Assembly (NCBI GenBank): GCA_002724245.1
Contig: PBOG01000184.1
Coordinates: 1 to 63,044 of the forward strand
DNA length: 63,044 nucleotides
Reading direction: 5' to 3'
Source of the DNA: Planctomycetaceae bacterium
GTDB taxonomy: Bacteria > Planctomycetota > Planctomycetia > Pirellulales > Pirellulaceae
In this document: positions 37,014 to 46,469 of the stretch, one piece after another
Position numbering within the stretch: the first letter of the stretch is position 1
Layout: each line of letters opens with the position of its first letter
Made by a program: the position numbers and the translations under genes
The notes under the pieces: generated by a model
Database searches by the model: none
What the model was told of the DNA's origin: nothing
Seen by the model: the letters and a program-made list of their open reading frames with translations, nothing else

Positions 37014-38642
37014 ATGGCGACTGAACTTTCCGGCAGCGAATCTGGCATCGAAATCACAGATTCGACTGAAATTTCGCAGCGCCCCCCTGCACTTCCGGGT
37101 GCTGAAGCAGATGCTCAGCAACGTCCATCCGAGCAGGCCAGCACACCGGCCGCGGAAGCGACGGAGCAGGAAGCTGAAGAGCAGTCGGAAGAACCGAGGA
37201 AGAGCCGGTTCATATTACTCAATGCCGTGCCCAGCTGGCTTGTCAGCCTGGTGGTTCATAGTGTCGGGTTGATGGTCTTGGCTTTGATCATGTTGCCGCT
37301 TACGGAAAAAAAACAGCTATCGATGGTGAGCCCTGGGGAGGTAAGTGACCAGGTCGAAGAGTTCGAGCTGGAGGAGTTTGAGCCTCTGGAGGTCGAGGAA
37401 TTGGTGACCGAGGCTGTCGTAGCGGTTCCGACGGAAAAGACGAGCGAACCGAACATGCCTACTGCTGATGACTTGGATCCACCGGCGGCGATGCAGGTAG
37501 AATTGGTGGACGTGAGCAGCCGAGTAGCTCCCAAATCTGACTTGATGGCGACGATTGGCGCGGCAACAGGGACTGGGCTTTCCGGTCGATCGGATGCAAT
37601 GCGCAAACAATTAGCCGCTAAAGCGGGGGCAACCAAAGGTAGTGAAGCAGCCGTTGCCAGGGCGCTGAAGTGGTTGGCGCTCCATCAGCTTCCCAATGGC
37701 GCCTGGAGTTTTGATCACCGCCCATCACCGGCTTGTCGAGGAAAGTGCCGGAACCAAGGGAACCTCGCTACATCATTCAATGGTGCAACAGCGATGGCTT
37801 TGCTGCCGTTCTTGGGGGCAGGTCAAACGCATCAGGAAGGTAAGTACCGTCGTGTCGTTGAAAAGGGATTGTATTTTCTCTCTAACAACATGAAGGTTCG
37901 GCCCGGTCCGCGAGGCGAACTGTCCGACGCAGGAGGCCGCATGTACTCACATGGTCTGGCGTCAATTGCACTGTGTGAAGCGTACGCCATGACGAATGAT
38001 CAGAGTTTGCTGCAACCTGCTCAGTATGCAGTGAACCACATCGTGTTTGCGCAAGATCCGGTGGGCGGCGGTTGGCGGTATTCGGCTAAGCAGCCGGGCG
38101 ATACATCGGCAGTTGGTTGGCAGCTGATGGCATTGAAGAGTGGGCATATGGGCTACTTGCAGGTGCCACCACAAACGGTTGCCAAAGCATCTATGTTTCT
38201 GGACGCGGTGTCTATTCAACAGGGTGCGTTTTATGGCTATACATCACCTGGCCGTGGACCAGCTACCACTGCTGTGGGCTTGCTTTGCCGCATGTATTTA
38301 GGTTGGAAGAAGGATCAGCCTGGGTTGCAGGCAGGAGTCAAGTTTTTGAGTAAGACTGGGCCGCTGAAGACAAATATGTACTACAACTATTACGCCACGC
38401 AGGTCCTTCGCCATTGGGAGGGGCCGGAATGGACTGAATGGAATAATGAAATGCGAGAATGGTTAGTTGATTCTCAGTCCCAGCGTGGGCATGAAAACGG
38501 TAGTTGGTACATGGGTGGCGGCCACTCCGGCCAAGGTGGCAGATTGTATTGCACATCGATGGCGACAATGATCCTCGAAGTCTATTACCGCCATATGCCC
38601 ATCTATCGCAAGCAGGCTGCTGAGGAAGATTTTCCTTTGTAG
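37014..38642 (+). CDS. TonB-like anchored prenyltransferase/squalene-cyclase-type alpha toroid protein
   Basis: 542 residues. An acidic, Ala/Glu-rich cytosolic N-terminus (1-65) leads to one membrane helix with a TonB-like pattern, WLVSLVVHSVGLMVLAL (conserved His in the helix). A very acidic periplasmic linker follows (EEFELEEFEPLEVEELV). Residues about 215-520 contain prenyltransferase/squalene-oxidase repeats (ALKWLALHQLPNGAWSF, VGGGWRYSAKQPGDTSAVGWQLMAL, NGSWYMGGGHSGQGG), an alpha-alpha toroid. No DxDD acid motif of true squalene-hopene cyclases is seen, so a binding role is more likely. It may dock on an ExbB/ExbD complex such as that at 46-48 kb (inference). Confidence 0.88.
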   Translation: MATELSGSESGIEITDSTEISQRPPALPGAEADAQQRPSEQASTPAAEATEQEAEEQSEEPRKSRFILLNAVPSWLVSLVVHSVGLMVLALIMLPLTEKKQLSMVSPGEVSDQVEEFELEEFEPLEVEELVTEAVVAVPTEKTSEPNMPTADDLDPPAAMQVELVDVSSRVAPKSDLMATIGAATGTGLSGRSDAMRKQLAAKAGATKGSEAAVARALKWLALHQLPNGAWSFDHRPSPACRGKCRNQGNLATSFNGATAMALLPFLGAGQTHQEGKYRRVVEKGLYFLSNNMKVRPGPRGELSDAGGRMYSHGLASIALCEAYAMTNDQSLLQPAQYAVNHIVFAQDPVGGGWRYSAKQPGDTSAVGWQLMALKSGHMGYLQVPPQTVAKASMFLDAVSIQQGAFYGYTSPGRGPATTAVGLLCRMYLGWKKDQPGLQAGVKFLSKTGPLKTNMYYNYYATQVLRHWEGPEWTEWNNEMREWLVDSQSQRGHENGSWYMGGGHSGQGGRLYCTSMATMILEVYYRHMPIYRKQAAEEDFPL

Positions 38643-38918
38643 ACGCCGTTTGTTGTCTGCGCCATGCGTCTCGACCGTTTGTCGGTTGGCTATCCCCCCC
38701 CTGATTTTTCCGCCGCTAGGCATTGGTGCATGATTCGTTACAGTTGCCGGACCCGAATTTGCAGGGAATCCAGTTTCCGTGGGGGTTAACAAGCAAGCTT
38801 CGTAGCCTTCTGAATGCCCATCAATTCCGCGGTCTGTTGGTGGCATAATACTGCCGCTGCCGAGGCCGCCGGGTTTGTCTTCCCTTCCTGAGCGTGATTG
38901 CAGTCGCGCTGATTCAGT

Positions 38919-40370
38919 TCAGTGAATTATGGGGCAAACATCGAACCACTCGCGATGGAATTGTTGCATCCATTGGTGGCTGGTAGCGGGACCCCACTCT
39001 CCGGGTTTATAAAGTTCCAGCGGCGGCGCATTTCCGTTTTGCCAGGCATTGAGAATTGGGTCGACGATTTGCCATGCTAATTCAACTTCGTCGCTACGCG
39101 CAAAAAGACTGGCATCGCCATTGATCGCATCGAGCAGTAGTGGCTGGTAAGCGTCGGGGAATTGCTTGGAATAGCCTTTCTGGAAACGGAAGTCGAGGCT
39201 GGCTAACCGTGGTTGCATACCCCCATCCGGTACCTTGCTCTGGAAATGTAATTGAATGCCTTCTGCAGGTTGTATTTGTATGACCAGACGATTGGCTCCA
39301 ATGTCAGTCGACCCATCGCCAAACAGCAAGTGGGGAGGCTTACGGAATTGGATGACGATTTGTGTTGTTCTGCAGGACATTGCTTTCCCACTGCGCAAAT
39401 AGAAAGGCACACCATTCCAGCGCCAGTTGTCAATCTGCAGTTGAATTGCCGCGTATGTAGCAGTTTGGCTGTCGTGAGATACGCCTGGTTCGCGCCGGTA
39501 GCCTTCGTATTGCCCGCGTATGGTGTGGCTGGAAAATTCCTGATGGTGGAGTGGGCGAACAGCCTGCAGAACCTTGACTTTTTCGTCTCGAACGAGGTCG
39601 GCTGCAAAACGTGGTGGGGCCTCCATGGCTGTGATGGTTAATAATTGCAGCAAGTGGTTCTGAAAGAAGTCGCGGAGGACTCCAGCACTGTCATAGTAGC
39701 CGCCGCGCCGGCCGACCATGAGTTCCTCGGCAACCGTAATTTGTACATGGTCGATGTAGTTGCGATTCCAGATGGGTTCAAAAATGCTGTTGGCAAAACG
39801 CAAGACAAGCAAGTTTTGGACAGTTTCTTTTCCTAGATAATGATCGATCCGAAAAATTTGTTTTTCACCAAACACGTTGTGTAATGCCTGGTTCAGTTGG
39901 TGTGCGGATGTAAGGTCGGTGCCAAAAGGTTTTTCGATGACCACCCGCCGCGGACCAGTTCCCTCCGTGGCCATGTTGTGGACGCCCAGCTGTGTAACCG
40001 CTTGCGTGTACAGGTGTGGTAGCGTTGCGAGATAGTACAGTCGCGCGCTTGGAGAATCTGATTCGAGTTTGTCGAGATAATCACGGAGTTTGCCGAAGTC
40101 TGAGTTGCGGTTGATATCACACGCAAGGTAGTGGAGTTGGCTTGCAAACTGGTTCCATCCGCTTGGAGAAAAACTGGCTCCGGAGAATTCGGCCGTAGTT
40201 GCTTCCAGTTTCTGCTGCCACTCTGCGCTGGTCAGTGGTGATCTGGAAACTCCCACAACACGACAGTTTTTTGGAAGTCGATTTTTCTGGAACAGTTGGT
40301 AAAGGGCGGGAACGAGCTTGCGGCTCGTGAGGTCTCCTGACGCACCGAAAATGACTATTGTCTGATCCAT
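38919..40370 (-). CDS. zwf: Glucose-6-phosphate 1-dehydrogenase
   Basis: 483 residues from the ATG at 40370, which starts MDQTIVIFGASGDLTSRKL; the longer frame adds 39 unrelated residues. NADP site GASGDLT, active-site RIDHYLGKE and EKPFGTDL are present. It oxidises glucose-6-phosphate to 6-phosphogluconolactone, opening the oxidative pentose-phosphate or Entner-Doudoroff route. No pgl or gnd is adjacent. It converges on the toroid protein gene; the 276 bp between them hold no terminator that I can see. Confidence 0.96.
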   Translation of the reverse strand: MDQTIVIFGASGDLTSRKLVPALYQLFQKNRLPKNCRVVGVSRSPLTSAEWQQKLEATTAEFSGASFSPSGWNQFASQLHYLACDINRNSDFGKLRDYLDKLESDSPSARLYYLATLPHLYTQAVTQLGVHNMATEGTGPRRVVIEKPFGTDLTSAHQLNQALHNVFGEKQIFRIDHYLGKETVQNLLVLRFANSIFEPIWNRNYIDHVQITVAEELMVGRRGGYYDSAGVLRDFFQNHLLQLLTITAMEAPPRFAADLVRDEKVKVLQAVRPLHHQEFSSHTIRGQYEGYRREPGVSHDSQTATYAAIQLQIDNWRWNGVPFYLRSGKAMSCRTTQIVIQFRKPPHLLFGDGSTDIGANRLVIQIQPAEGIQLHFQSKVPDGGMQPRLASLDFRFQKGYSKQFPDAYQPLLLDAINGDASLFARSDEVELAWQIVDPILNAWQNGNAPPLELYKPGEWGPATSHQWMQQFHREWFDVCPIIH

Positions 40371-40583
40371 GATTCCGGTTAATGACAAGTGTGTTGGCTG
40401 GCACGACAAGATAAGTCTGTCAGTAACATAACTTAATGTGAACGTTCTTGACGCAGGGCAATCCTCTGTGGTGGCCACCAGGGACATGGTGCTGTCACTG
40501 GATTAGCGCAACACAGATCCAGTTACTGGACCGCCAGGGGACTATAGTGGCGGTTCGTGAACAAGTTGCCGGCAGTCCGCATG

Positions 40584-41369
40584 TTAGAATCGCATTGCGG
40601 TAAATCCACCATCAACATACAGATCTTCACCGGTAACAAAACTGCCAGCTTGTTGTGAAACCAGCAGCAGAACAGCGCCCACGAGTTCTTGAGGCTCTCC
40701 AAATCTGGCCATCGGTGTTTGTGCCATGATTTGTGAGACGCGTTGCTCGTCCAGGATGCGGCGATTTTGTTCGGCTGGAAAAAAACCTGGGCACAACGCA
40801 TTAATACGCACATTGTGAGACGCATATTCGCGGGCCAGATTCTGAGTCAAGTTCACAACGGCTGCTTTGGATGCTGAATAAGCAAACACACGCGACAGGG
40901 GTAACTGACTTGTAACACTCCCGATGTTCAGGATCGCCCCACCTCCTGTTTTGGCCATCGCAGGTGCGAACAGTTGGCATGCCAAATGGGTCGCGGTGAG
41001 ATTTCCGTCGATTACACGGTGCCAGTCGGCGTCTTCGATTTCTTCATGAGAGGTTGCAGAATTGACACCAAAACAATTGACGAGAATGTCGGTGCGGTCC
41101 CAGTCTCGATCTACTCCATCGCGAAGCGTTTGTAGCGAATCACGACAAGTAGCATCGACCTGTTGAAAGCTTGCTTCACCACCGAAGTCGGTGATTTGGT
41201 TAACTCGTTCTGTACCACGTGACTCGTTGCGCCCGGCTACGATAACCCGGGCCCCTGCCTGGGCTAACCCCTCAGCAATTGCTCCGCCGAGAACTCCGGT
41301 GCCACCGATGACGATTGCCGTTTGCCCCTCTAGTCCAAACAGATTCTGGAGGAAATTTGCGGGATTCAT
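40584..41369 (-). CDS. SDR-family oxidoreductase (KduD/D-mannonate oxidoreductase-like)
   Basis: 261 residues from the ATG at 41369 (MNPANFLQNLFGLEGQTAI); the longer frame covers the promoter region of the divergent gene and has no match. Classical SDR signature: GGTGVLGGAIA (cofactor), NCFGVN (at the NNAG position), Ser in NIGSVTS and YSASK. LCPGFFPAEQNRRIL and DEQRVSQIMAQTPMARFGEP recall gluconate/mannonate 5-dehydrogenases. Probably acts on a uronate-derived sugar acid; exact substrate open. Next to sugar-related genes zwf and the DUF1080 sugar dehydrogenase. Confidence 0.88.
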   Translation of the reverse strand: MNPANFLQNLFGLEGQTAIVIGGTGVLGGAIAEGLAQAGARVIVAGRNESRGTERVNQITDFGGEASFQQVDATCRDSLQTLRDGVDRDWDRTDILVNCFGVNSATSHEEIEDADWHRVIDGNLTATHLACQLFAPAMAKTGGGAILNIGSVTSQLPLSRVFAYSASKAAVVNLTQNLAREYASHNVRINALCPGFFPAEQNRRILDEQRVSQIMAQTPMARFGEPQELVGAVLLLVSQQAGSFVTGEDLYVDGGFTAMRF

Positions 41370-41851
41370 AGACAGCTGCTGTTCAAGGAGGACGGTATAT
41401 GCGGAAATCAGGTTTTGCATCCTGCGGGAGCATCTGCAGGATACCAGCAGAGTGTGACGAAGGCGAGGTGACAGAGTATTTCTAGATGTCTTGCAAAAGG
41501 GGGCGTCGCGATCCGGGCCACGGAGGTATTTGAGTAGATTGGCCAACGACGTGGGCGTTGGTGCGAAGTTTCCAGGTTCCAGCCACTCGGAGTGAATTGC
41601 TATTCGCAGCGCGGATCTCGAGGGGCTCCAGAGATCATGACATGCATGTTTGCAATGCCAGTCCTGAAGCATTGCGGGTTTGCTTGATACACGCCGGTTG
41701 ACCACGTGTAATTGCCGTACTAGGTTGGTGGCGACTGCCTCTTCGAACAAGAGGTTCTGATTGTTGATTTGTCCGAAACAGGTCAGTTTCTTCATAGCAG
41801 TTGTCACGCTCTTCTCGCTTGCCGCCGTTTTCTGTGCAGAGGATTACATTC
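41370..41851. other. Divergent region between the SDR and DUF1080 genes
   Basis: 482 bp. It contains a perfect 7-bp stem-loop (ATCCTGC 41419-41425, GCAGGAT 41436-41442) about 50 bp before the SDR start, possibly an operator or leader structure. A long minus-strand extension of the SDR frame crosses it but carries no family signal. No clear promoter hexamers. Confidence 0.35.
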
Positions 41852-43780
41852 ATGCGTCTACTAAGAAGTGCCTTTCAGGTCCTGCTTTTTTCGTTGTTGC
41901 TTGTTTTATCTGCACAAGGTTTAGGTGCGCCCTTGAATCAGCTTACCGACGCTGAGAAGCGAGGTGGCTGGAAGTTGTTGTTTGATGGAAAAACGACCGC
42001 TCAATGGCGCAACTATCGGCGTCAAGGCATCGCTGCGGGATGGGTAGTAAAAGATGGCGCGCTGGTGCGCTCTACAAACGGTGCCGGTGATATCGTCACG
42101 ACAAAGCAGTACAAGTGGTTTGAATTGTCGATCGAGTACAAGATCTCTAAAGGTGGTAATAGTGGGATTATGTTCCACGTCACAGAAGAAGAGTCGCAGC
42201 CTTGGCAAACGGGACCTGAAGTACAGGTTCAAGACAACGTAGACGGACATGACCCACAAAAAGCGGGGTGGTTGTATCAGCTGTACAGCCCCACGAAACC
42301 TGACTGGGCCAAGCGCTTTGAGGCGCAGGTCGGGTACAAGAGCCCGGAAGTTGATGACTCCACTCGTCCGGCAGGTCAGTGGAATCATGTTTATTTGCGT
42401 GTCTCACCGTTGCAGAGTGAAGTCGTGGTGAATGGTGTGAGCTACTACTACTTCAACAAGGGAGATGACGATTGGAATCAACGCGTGGCAAAAAGCAAGT
42501 TCGCGAAAATGCCACGGTTTGGTAAGGCTTCGGTTGGTCATATTTGTTTGCAAGACCATGGCAACCTGGTTTCGTTCCGCAATATCAAGATCAGACGTTT
42601 GCCCGAAACGGGCGTTGTTCCTGACGTCAATGACGGAGTGTTGGGGTTGCAGTCGGTTCCGGCCTTTCCAGAGTTGAAGTTGAGCGGATGGGAAGCAGTG
42701 GATGAGGAAGGGAAGGTGCGCAAATTGCGACCGATGGTGTTGACGAACGCGGCTGACGGTAGTGGACGTATCTTTGTCGCTACCCAACGTGGTGTCGTGC
42801 ACTCATTCGATGAAAAAGACCGCGAGACAAAGGTGTTCCTGGATATAGCAGACAGAGTGCAGCCGTGGACAGATGATGATGAAGAGGGACTGCTCGGGTT
42901 GGCTTTTCATCCACGGTTCAAAGAGAACGGCGAGTTGTTTGTCTATTACAGTTCGCGTGCTGAACCACGCACATCCATCGTTTCGCGATTTCGCGTTGCT
43001 GAGTCAGGTGGGCAGCATGCAGACGCGAACAAGGAAGAGGTTCTGATGAAGATCCCTCAGCCGTTTTCAAATCATAATGGGGGTAGTTTGGTTTTTGGGA
43101 ATGACGGATTTCTCTACATCGCTTTGGGGGATGGAGGGGGACGAAATGACCCGATGCATCATGCACAGAACCTGAAAACATGGATGGGATCGATTCTCAG
43201 AATTGACGTGGATCGGAAGCAGCAGGGGCTGGGTTATGCAATTCCCCGCGACAATCCTTTTGTTGATCGGCCGCACGCGAAACCGGAGATTTTCGCATAT
43301 GGATTTCGGAATGTCTGGCGGCTCTCGGTAGATCGGAAAACAGGTTTGATTTGGTGTGGCGATGTAGGCCAGGATCTCTGGGAAGAAATCAATATACTTC
43401 GCAGCGGTGGGAATTATGGTTGGAGTGTGCGCGAGGGGAACTATGGATTTGGAAATCAGCCGGGTGTGCGCCCCGAGCAAACGGTGGCGCCTTGCTGGGA
43501 ATACGACCACCAGATTGGGAAATCGATTACTGGAGGAGTTGTGTATCGCGGTCATAAATTGCCAGAGCTTGCCGGTCATTATCTGTTCGGTGATTACATC
43601 AGCGGCAGAATCTGGGCCCTGCATTATGACACGAAATCCGAGAAACCAATTCGCAACATGGTTGTCTTGAAGCAAGGCACGCCTGCGATCGCGTTTGGCG
43701 AAGATGAAGCTGGCGAGGTTTACTATCTGGTAGAGACGGTCAGTGGTAACGGAATTCAGAAATTTTCCCGCAGCAAGTAG
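41852..43780 (+). CDS. Secreted DUF1080 domain fused to PQQ-type sugar dehydrogenase
   Basis: 642 residues from the ATG at 41852 (AGAGGA upstream), which exposes a signal peptide (LLFSLLLVLSAQGLGA). Residues about 28-255 are a DUF1080 (3-keto-disaccharide hydrolase-type, concanavalin-like) domain: GWKLLFDGKTTAQWR, NSGIMFHVTEE, QWNHVYLRVSP. Residues about 285-640 are a glucose/sorbosone dehydrogenase six-bladed propeller: GLLGLAFHP, the catalytic-His motif NHNGGSLVFG, ALGDGGGRNDP, GFRNVWRLSVD. A periplasmic protein that may hydrolyse and oxidise sugars from polysaccharides; PQQ dependence is assumed from the family. Confidence 0.92.
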   Translation: MRLLRSAFQVLLFSLLLVLSAQGLGAPLNQLTDAEKRGGWKLLFDGKTTAQWRNYRRQGIAAGWVVKDGALVRSTNGAGDIVTTKQYKWFELSIEYKISKGGNSGIMFHVTEEESQPWQTGPEVQVQDNVDGHDPQKAGWLYQLYSPTKPDWAKRFEAQVGYKSPEVDDSTRPAGQWNHVYLRVSPLQSEVVVNGVSYYYFNKGDDDWNQRVAKSKFAKMPRFGKASVGHICLQDHGNLVSFRNIKIRRLPETGVVPDVNDGVLGLQSVPAFPELKLSGWEAVDEEGKVRKLRPMVLTNAADGSGRIFVATQRGVVHSFDEKDRETKVFLDIADRVQPWTDDDEEGLLGLAFHPRFKENGELFVYYSSRAEPRTSIVSRFRVAESGGQHADANKEEVLMKIPQPFSNHNGGSLVFGNDGFLYIALGDGGGRNDPMHHAQNLKTWMGSILRIDVDRKQQGLGYAIPRDNPFVDRPHAKPEIFAYGFRNVWRLSVDRKTGLIWCGDVGQDLWEEINILRSGGNYGWSVREGNYGFGNQPGVRPEQTVAPCWEYDHQIGKSITGGVVYRGHKLPELAGHYLFGDYISGRIWALHYDTKSEKPIRNMVVLKQGTPAIAFGEDEAGEVYYLVETVSGNGIQKFSRSK

Positions 43781-43831
43781 GGGAATCCGGTAAGCAGATT
43801 TCTAAGAGTCACCGGACAGTTGCGATCCTGA

Positions 43832-44797
43832 CTATTCGTCTTGGACCGTCGCCGTCAGTTCTTCTCTCTCAATGACACCGTCGTTATTGAGGTCTGCTTT
43901 GGCAATTCGGGCGTGTTCACGGTTCTCAGCAGGCATCTTTGCTACTTCCTCTTTATCGAGCACGCCGTCCTCGTTTTGGTCATGGGCGTTGAAGATGTGG
44001 CCGACGATGAATCCTGCCCCCACTTGCATCATGTTGTCTGCAGAGGTTGCTGGCTGGGGGTGCTGTCGTATGCTGTTGAGTAACTCGATTTTGTCGACAC
44101 TGCTATCACCATTGGCATCAGCGTTGGCCAGGTATGCTGCGGCGCCATCCTGTGGAATTTCGTTTGCGTCAAGTTTTCCATTCTTGTTCAGATCAAATTC
44201 TCCCAGCACTTCACTCACGCGAGTTGATTCCGGCGTTGCGGAAACGGGTGCCAGTTCTCCTTCCAATTCAATGCGGATTTCCTGGTTCTGGTCAGGACTA
44301 CTCGAAACGGTGATTGTAAGGGGGCTCTGGTTAGGATTGCGAAATTGCATCGGTGTCCGTGCTGTTGGGCTTCCAAATGCCTGCTGTGTTGGTTGGTAGG
44401 CAACAACGCCGACTTTATGCTGGCCAGGGTAAGCACCGGGCAGTGACCTCGTTCGGGAAAGTGTGCGGAGTGTGAAACGCCCTTTTGCATCAGTCATTCC
44501 AAATGCGCCAGTGAGGCTTTTCCGCAAAGGGACTGTCGTAACTTCAGCGTGACCTAATGGGGCGCCATTCATAAGGACGATCCCGTGGGCTTCGACTAAT
44601 GAAGGTTCGAACAAATCGCTGAGCATCTGTTCGTTTCCATACAGCACCCAGAGCCACGCAGCGATCAGGAGCAGGAGGGCTAACGGAAGCACACACTTGA
44701 ATACATTGGCAAAACGCAGCTGGACGGGTTTCGCAGAGGCTGCAACGTCGGTGCTTGTGGTTTTGAGATTAGCGTTCGTGTCAGGTGAGCTTGTCAT
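43832..44797 (-). CDS. Membrane-anchored EF-hand protein
   Basis: 321 residues from the ATG at 44797; the longer frame starts with TTG. One transmembrane helix lies at about 33-52 (VLPLALLLLIAAWLWVLYG). The periplasmic part has a carboxypeptidase-regulatory-like beta domain (about 68-180: HGIVLMNGAPLGHAEVTTVP), then four EF-hand loops: DLNKNGKLDANE, DANGDSSVDKIE, DQNEDGVLDKEE and DLNNDGVIEREE. All keep most Ca ligands. Probably a calcium-binding envelope protein; partner unknown. Convergent with the DUF1080 gene (51 bp gap). Confidence 0.85.
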   Translation of the reverse strand: MTSSPDTNANLKTTSTDVAASAKPVQLRFANVFKCVLPLALLLLIAAWLWVLYGNEQMLSDLFEPSLVEAHGIVLMNGAPLGHAEVTTVPLRKSLTGAFGMTDAKGRFTLRTLSRTRSLPGAYPGQHKVGVVAYQPTQQAFGSPTARTPMQFRNPNQSPLTITVSSSPDQNQEIRIELEGELAPVSATPESTRVSEVLGEFDLNKNGKLDANEIPQDGAAAYLANADANGDSSVDKIELLNSIRQHPQPATSADNMMQVGAGFIVGHIFNAHDQNEDGVLDKEEVAKMPAENREHARIAKADLNNDGVIEREELTATVQDE

Positions 44798-45400
44798 CAA
44801 ACCGCGAGTTTCCTGAAGGCGCGTGTTGTTCGAGCGTGAGAAATAATTCAAGGGGCATCGGTGGGCGGTTTTTCATGCTCCAGGGTTATAGTGCTTTTCT
44901 TCTTGTTCCTGGTAGCATCGCTTCACATCACAAATACTAACCGGCCGGCGCGTTTTTTTCAGCGCCGAGGGAAATGTGCAGGTAGCCTGTTTGACGCGAG
45001 ATTCCTCCGGCGATTTGCTGCAGCTGCCACAGGAAAGCGGCGTTCACCTGGAAGAATCGAACCTTGGTTGTGAATGCTGTAGGGATTTGAGTCGAGATTG
45101 ACCGGTCAAAAGGCCATTCCTAGAATGGCCGTGCAAATTGCGGGTAAGCGAAGGTACTGTTCCTTACGGAGCGCTGGTAACGGAGCGCTGGTACTGTTGA
45201 ACGTCACAGGAGGTGATGCGCGGCTCAACCGCTCCTTCCGCGACGTTATGTGCTTGCCAGGAAATGAGTGTGTCATGTTGAGTTACTGTGAACGAACTAG
45301 GCCCGGAACTGTGGATTTGGGGGCTGCGGGCGCGGTGGCTCGTGAGTTGCAGGATTCCGTGTGACGCTAAGTTAATATTGGCAATTGAACAAGATGCGAT
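44798..45400. other. Longest gene-free stretch, with a 14-bp tandem repeat
   Basis: 603 bp. Two plus-strand frames (44861-45073, with a hydrophobic start VIVLFFLFLVASL, and 45098-45364) have no recognised family or good ribosome site, so I do not call them genes. A perfect tandem duplication of ACGGAGCGCTGGTA occupies 45166-45193. A 6-bp stem with T-rich loop lies at 44946-44967. The promoter of the TPR/ExbB cluster should be here. Confidence 0.4.
45166..45193. repeat. Perfect 14-bp tandem duplication
   Basis: ACGGAGCGCTGGTA occurs twice with no spacer. The outer element GGTACTGTT occurs just before (45153-45161) and overlapping the end of it (45191-45199). No gene is present here, so this is likely a replication-slippage scar or part of a decayed gene. 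Confidence 0.7.
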
Positions 45401-46468
45401 ATGCCAGACTGGAAGCCATTGTCTAGGGACCGCCTCTCGCCGCGCCGGATGCCTGTGAGTGTCCGTGTGATGGCGCTCTGGCTGGTGGCGTTGCATTGTC
45501 TGTCCAGTTGGGCACAGGATGTCGTAGTCGTTCGCAGTAAAGACACGCGTACAGTGGCGACACGTAAGGGGGAAGTGCTTGATTACACGGGTGAATCATT
45601 GACACTTCGGCTCTTATCGGGGCGGACGCAGCGGATTGAATCGAATCGTGTGTTGAGTCTTGAAACAAAACGGACGGAATCGCATAAGTTGGCCGCACGT
45701 CTGTTTCAACGGGGTAAATACGAAGCAGCACTTCAGAGTTATCGATTGGCTGAACGCGAGGAAAAACGCAGCTGGATGCTCCGCGAAATTTTTGCGAAGG
45801 AGGTGCAGTGCTTTCAGAACAAAGGTGACATGGTTGCCGCTGCGCAACGGTTTCTGTTAATTCTCGGAAGTGATCCGACAGCGCGTTGTTTTGACGTGAT
45901 CCCACTAATGTGGGTTGTCCCTGGGAAACTGGCCGCAGTCGAAGAGCAGAGTGCTCGACAGTGGTTGCGCGGTGCGACTGTGGCTGAGAGATTGATTGGA
46001 TCCAGTTGGATGATCGCAACTTCTCAGCGTTCTCAAGCGCTCAGTAATCTTGAGTCTCTGGCTGCGGATCAAGATCTGCGAATCGGTTTTCTGGCTGAAG
46101 CGCAGCTGTGGAGAATCAAGCTGGTGACGGTATCCGCCGACCAAGTTGGGGTTTGGCGGCAGCGCATTCAGAGGATGCCAGAAGGATTGCGAGCCGGGCC
46201 CTGTTTCCTGTTGGGTAAAGGATTGGCGAGGCAGGAGAAATTTCTTGATGCATCCTTGGAATTGCTACGTATTCCAATATTGCATTCGCATCTCCAGACG
46301 TTGGTGCCAGAGGCTCTGTTGAGCGCGGCGCAGTGCTTGGAGTTGGCTGGGCAGCAGCAAGAAGCGGAATTGGTTTATCGTGAGGTTTTGGACCTTCCTG
46401 AGAGTTTGCCTGCAGCGAGTGCAGCGCAGAAACGCCTGCAGCGAGTGCGCCAGGATAGAGAGCGGTAA
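45401..46468 (+). CDS. TPR-type periplasmic protein heading the ExbB/ExbD cluster
   Basis: 355 residues. The N-terminus is a signal peptide (MALWLVALHCLSSWAQ, cleavage near WAQ-DV); the ATG at 45401 precedes it by 23 residues and internal ATGs at 45449 or 45470 would give a shorter n-region. A short beta segment (DVVVVRSKDTRTVATRKGEVLDYTG...SLTLRLLSGRTQRI) is followed by TPR-like helix pairs (about 90-355: AARLFQRGKYEAALQSYRLAE, ECLELAGQQQEAELVYREVL-type). The stop is one base before the ExbB ATG, so the genes are co-translated. It may link the motor to periplasmic or outer-membrane partners, like YbgF of the Tol system (inference). Confidence 0.8.
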   Translation: MPDWKPLSRDRLSPRRMPVSVRVMALWLVALHCLSSWAQDVVVVRSKDTRTVATRKGEVLDYTGESLTLRLLSGRTQRIESNRVLSLETKRTESHKLAARLFQRGKYEAALQSYRLAEREEKRSWMLREIFAKEVQCFQNKGDMVAAAQRFLLILGSDPTARCFDVIPLMWVVPGKLAAVEEQSARQWLRGATVAERLIGSSWMIATSQRSQALSNLESLAADQDLRIGFLAEAQLWRIKLVTVSADQVGVWRQRIQRMPEGLRAGPCFLLGKGLARQEKFLDASLELLRIPILHSHLQTLVPEALLSAAQCLELAGQQQEAELVYREVLDLPESLPAASAAQKRLQRVRQDRER

Positions 46469-46469
46469 A

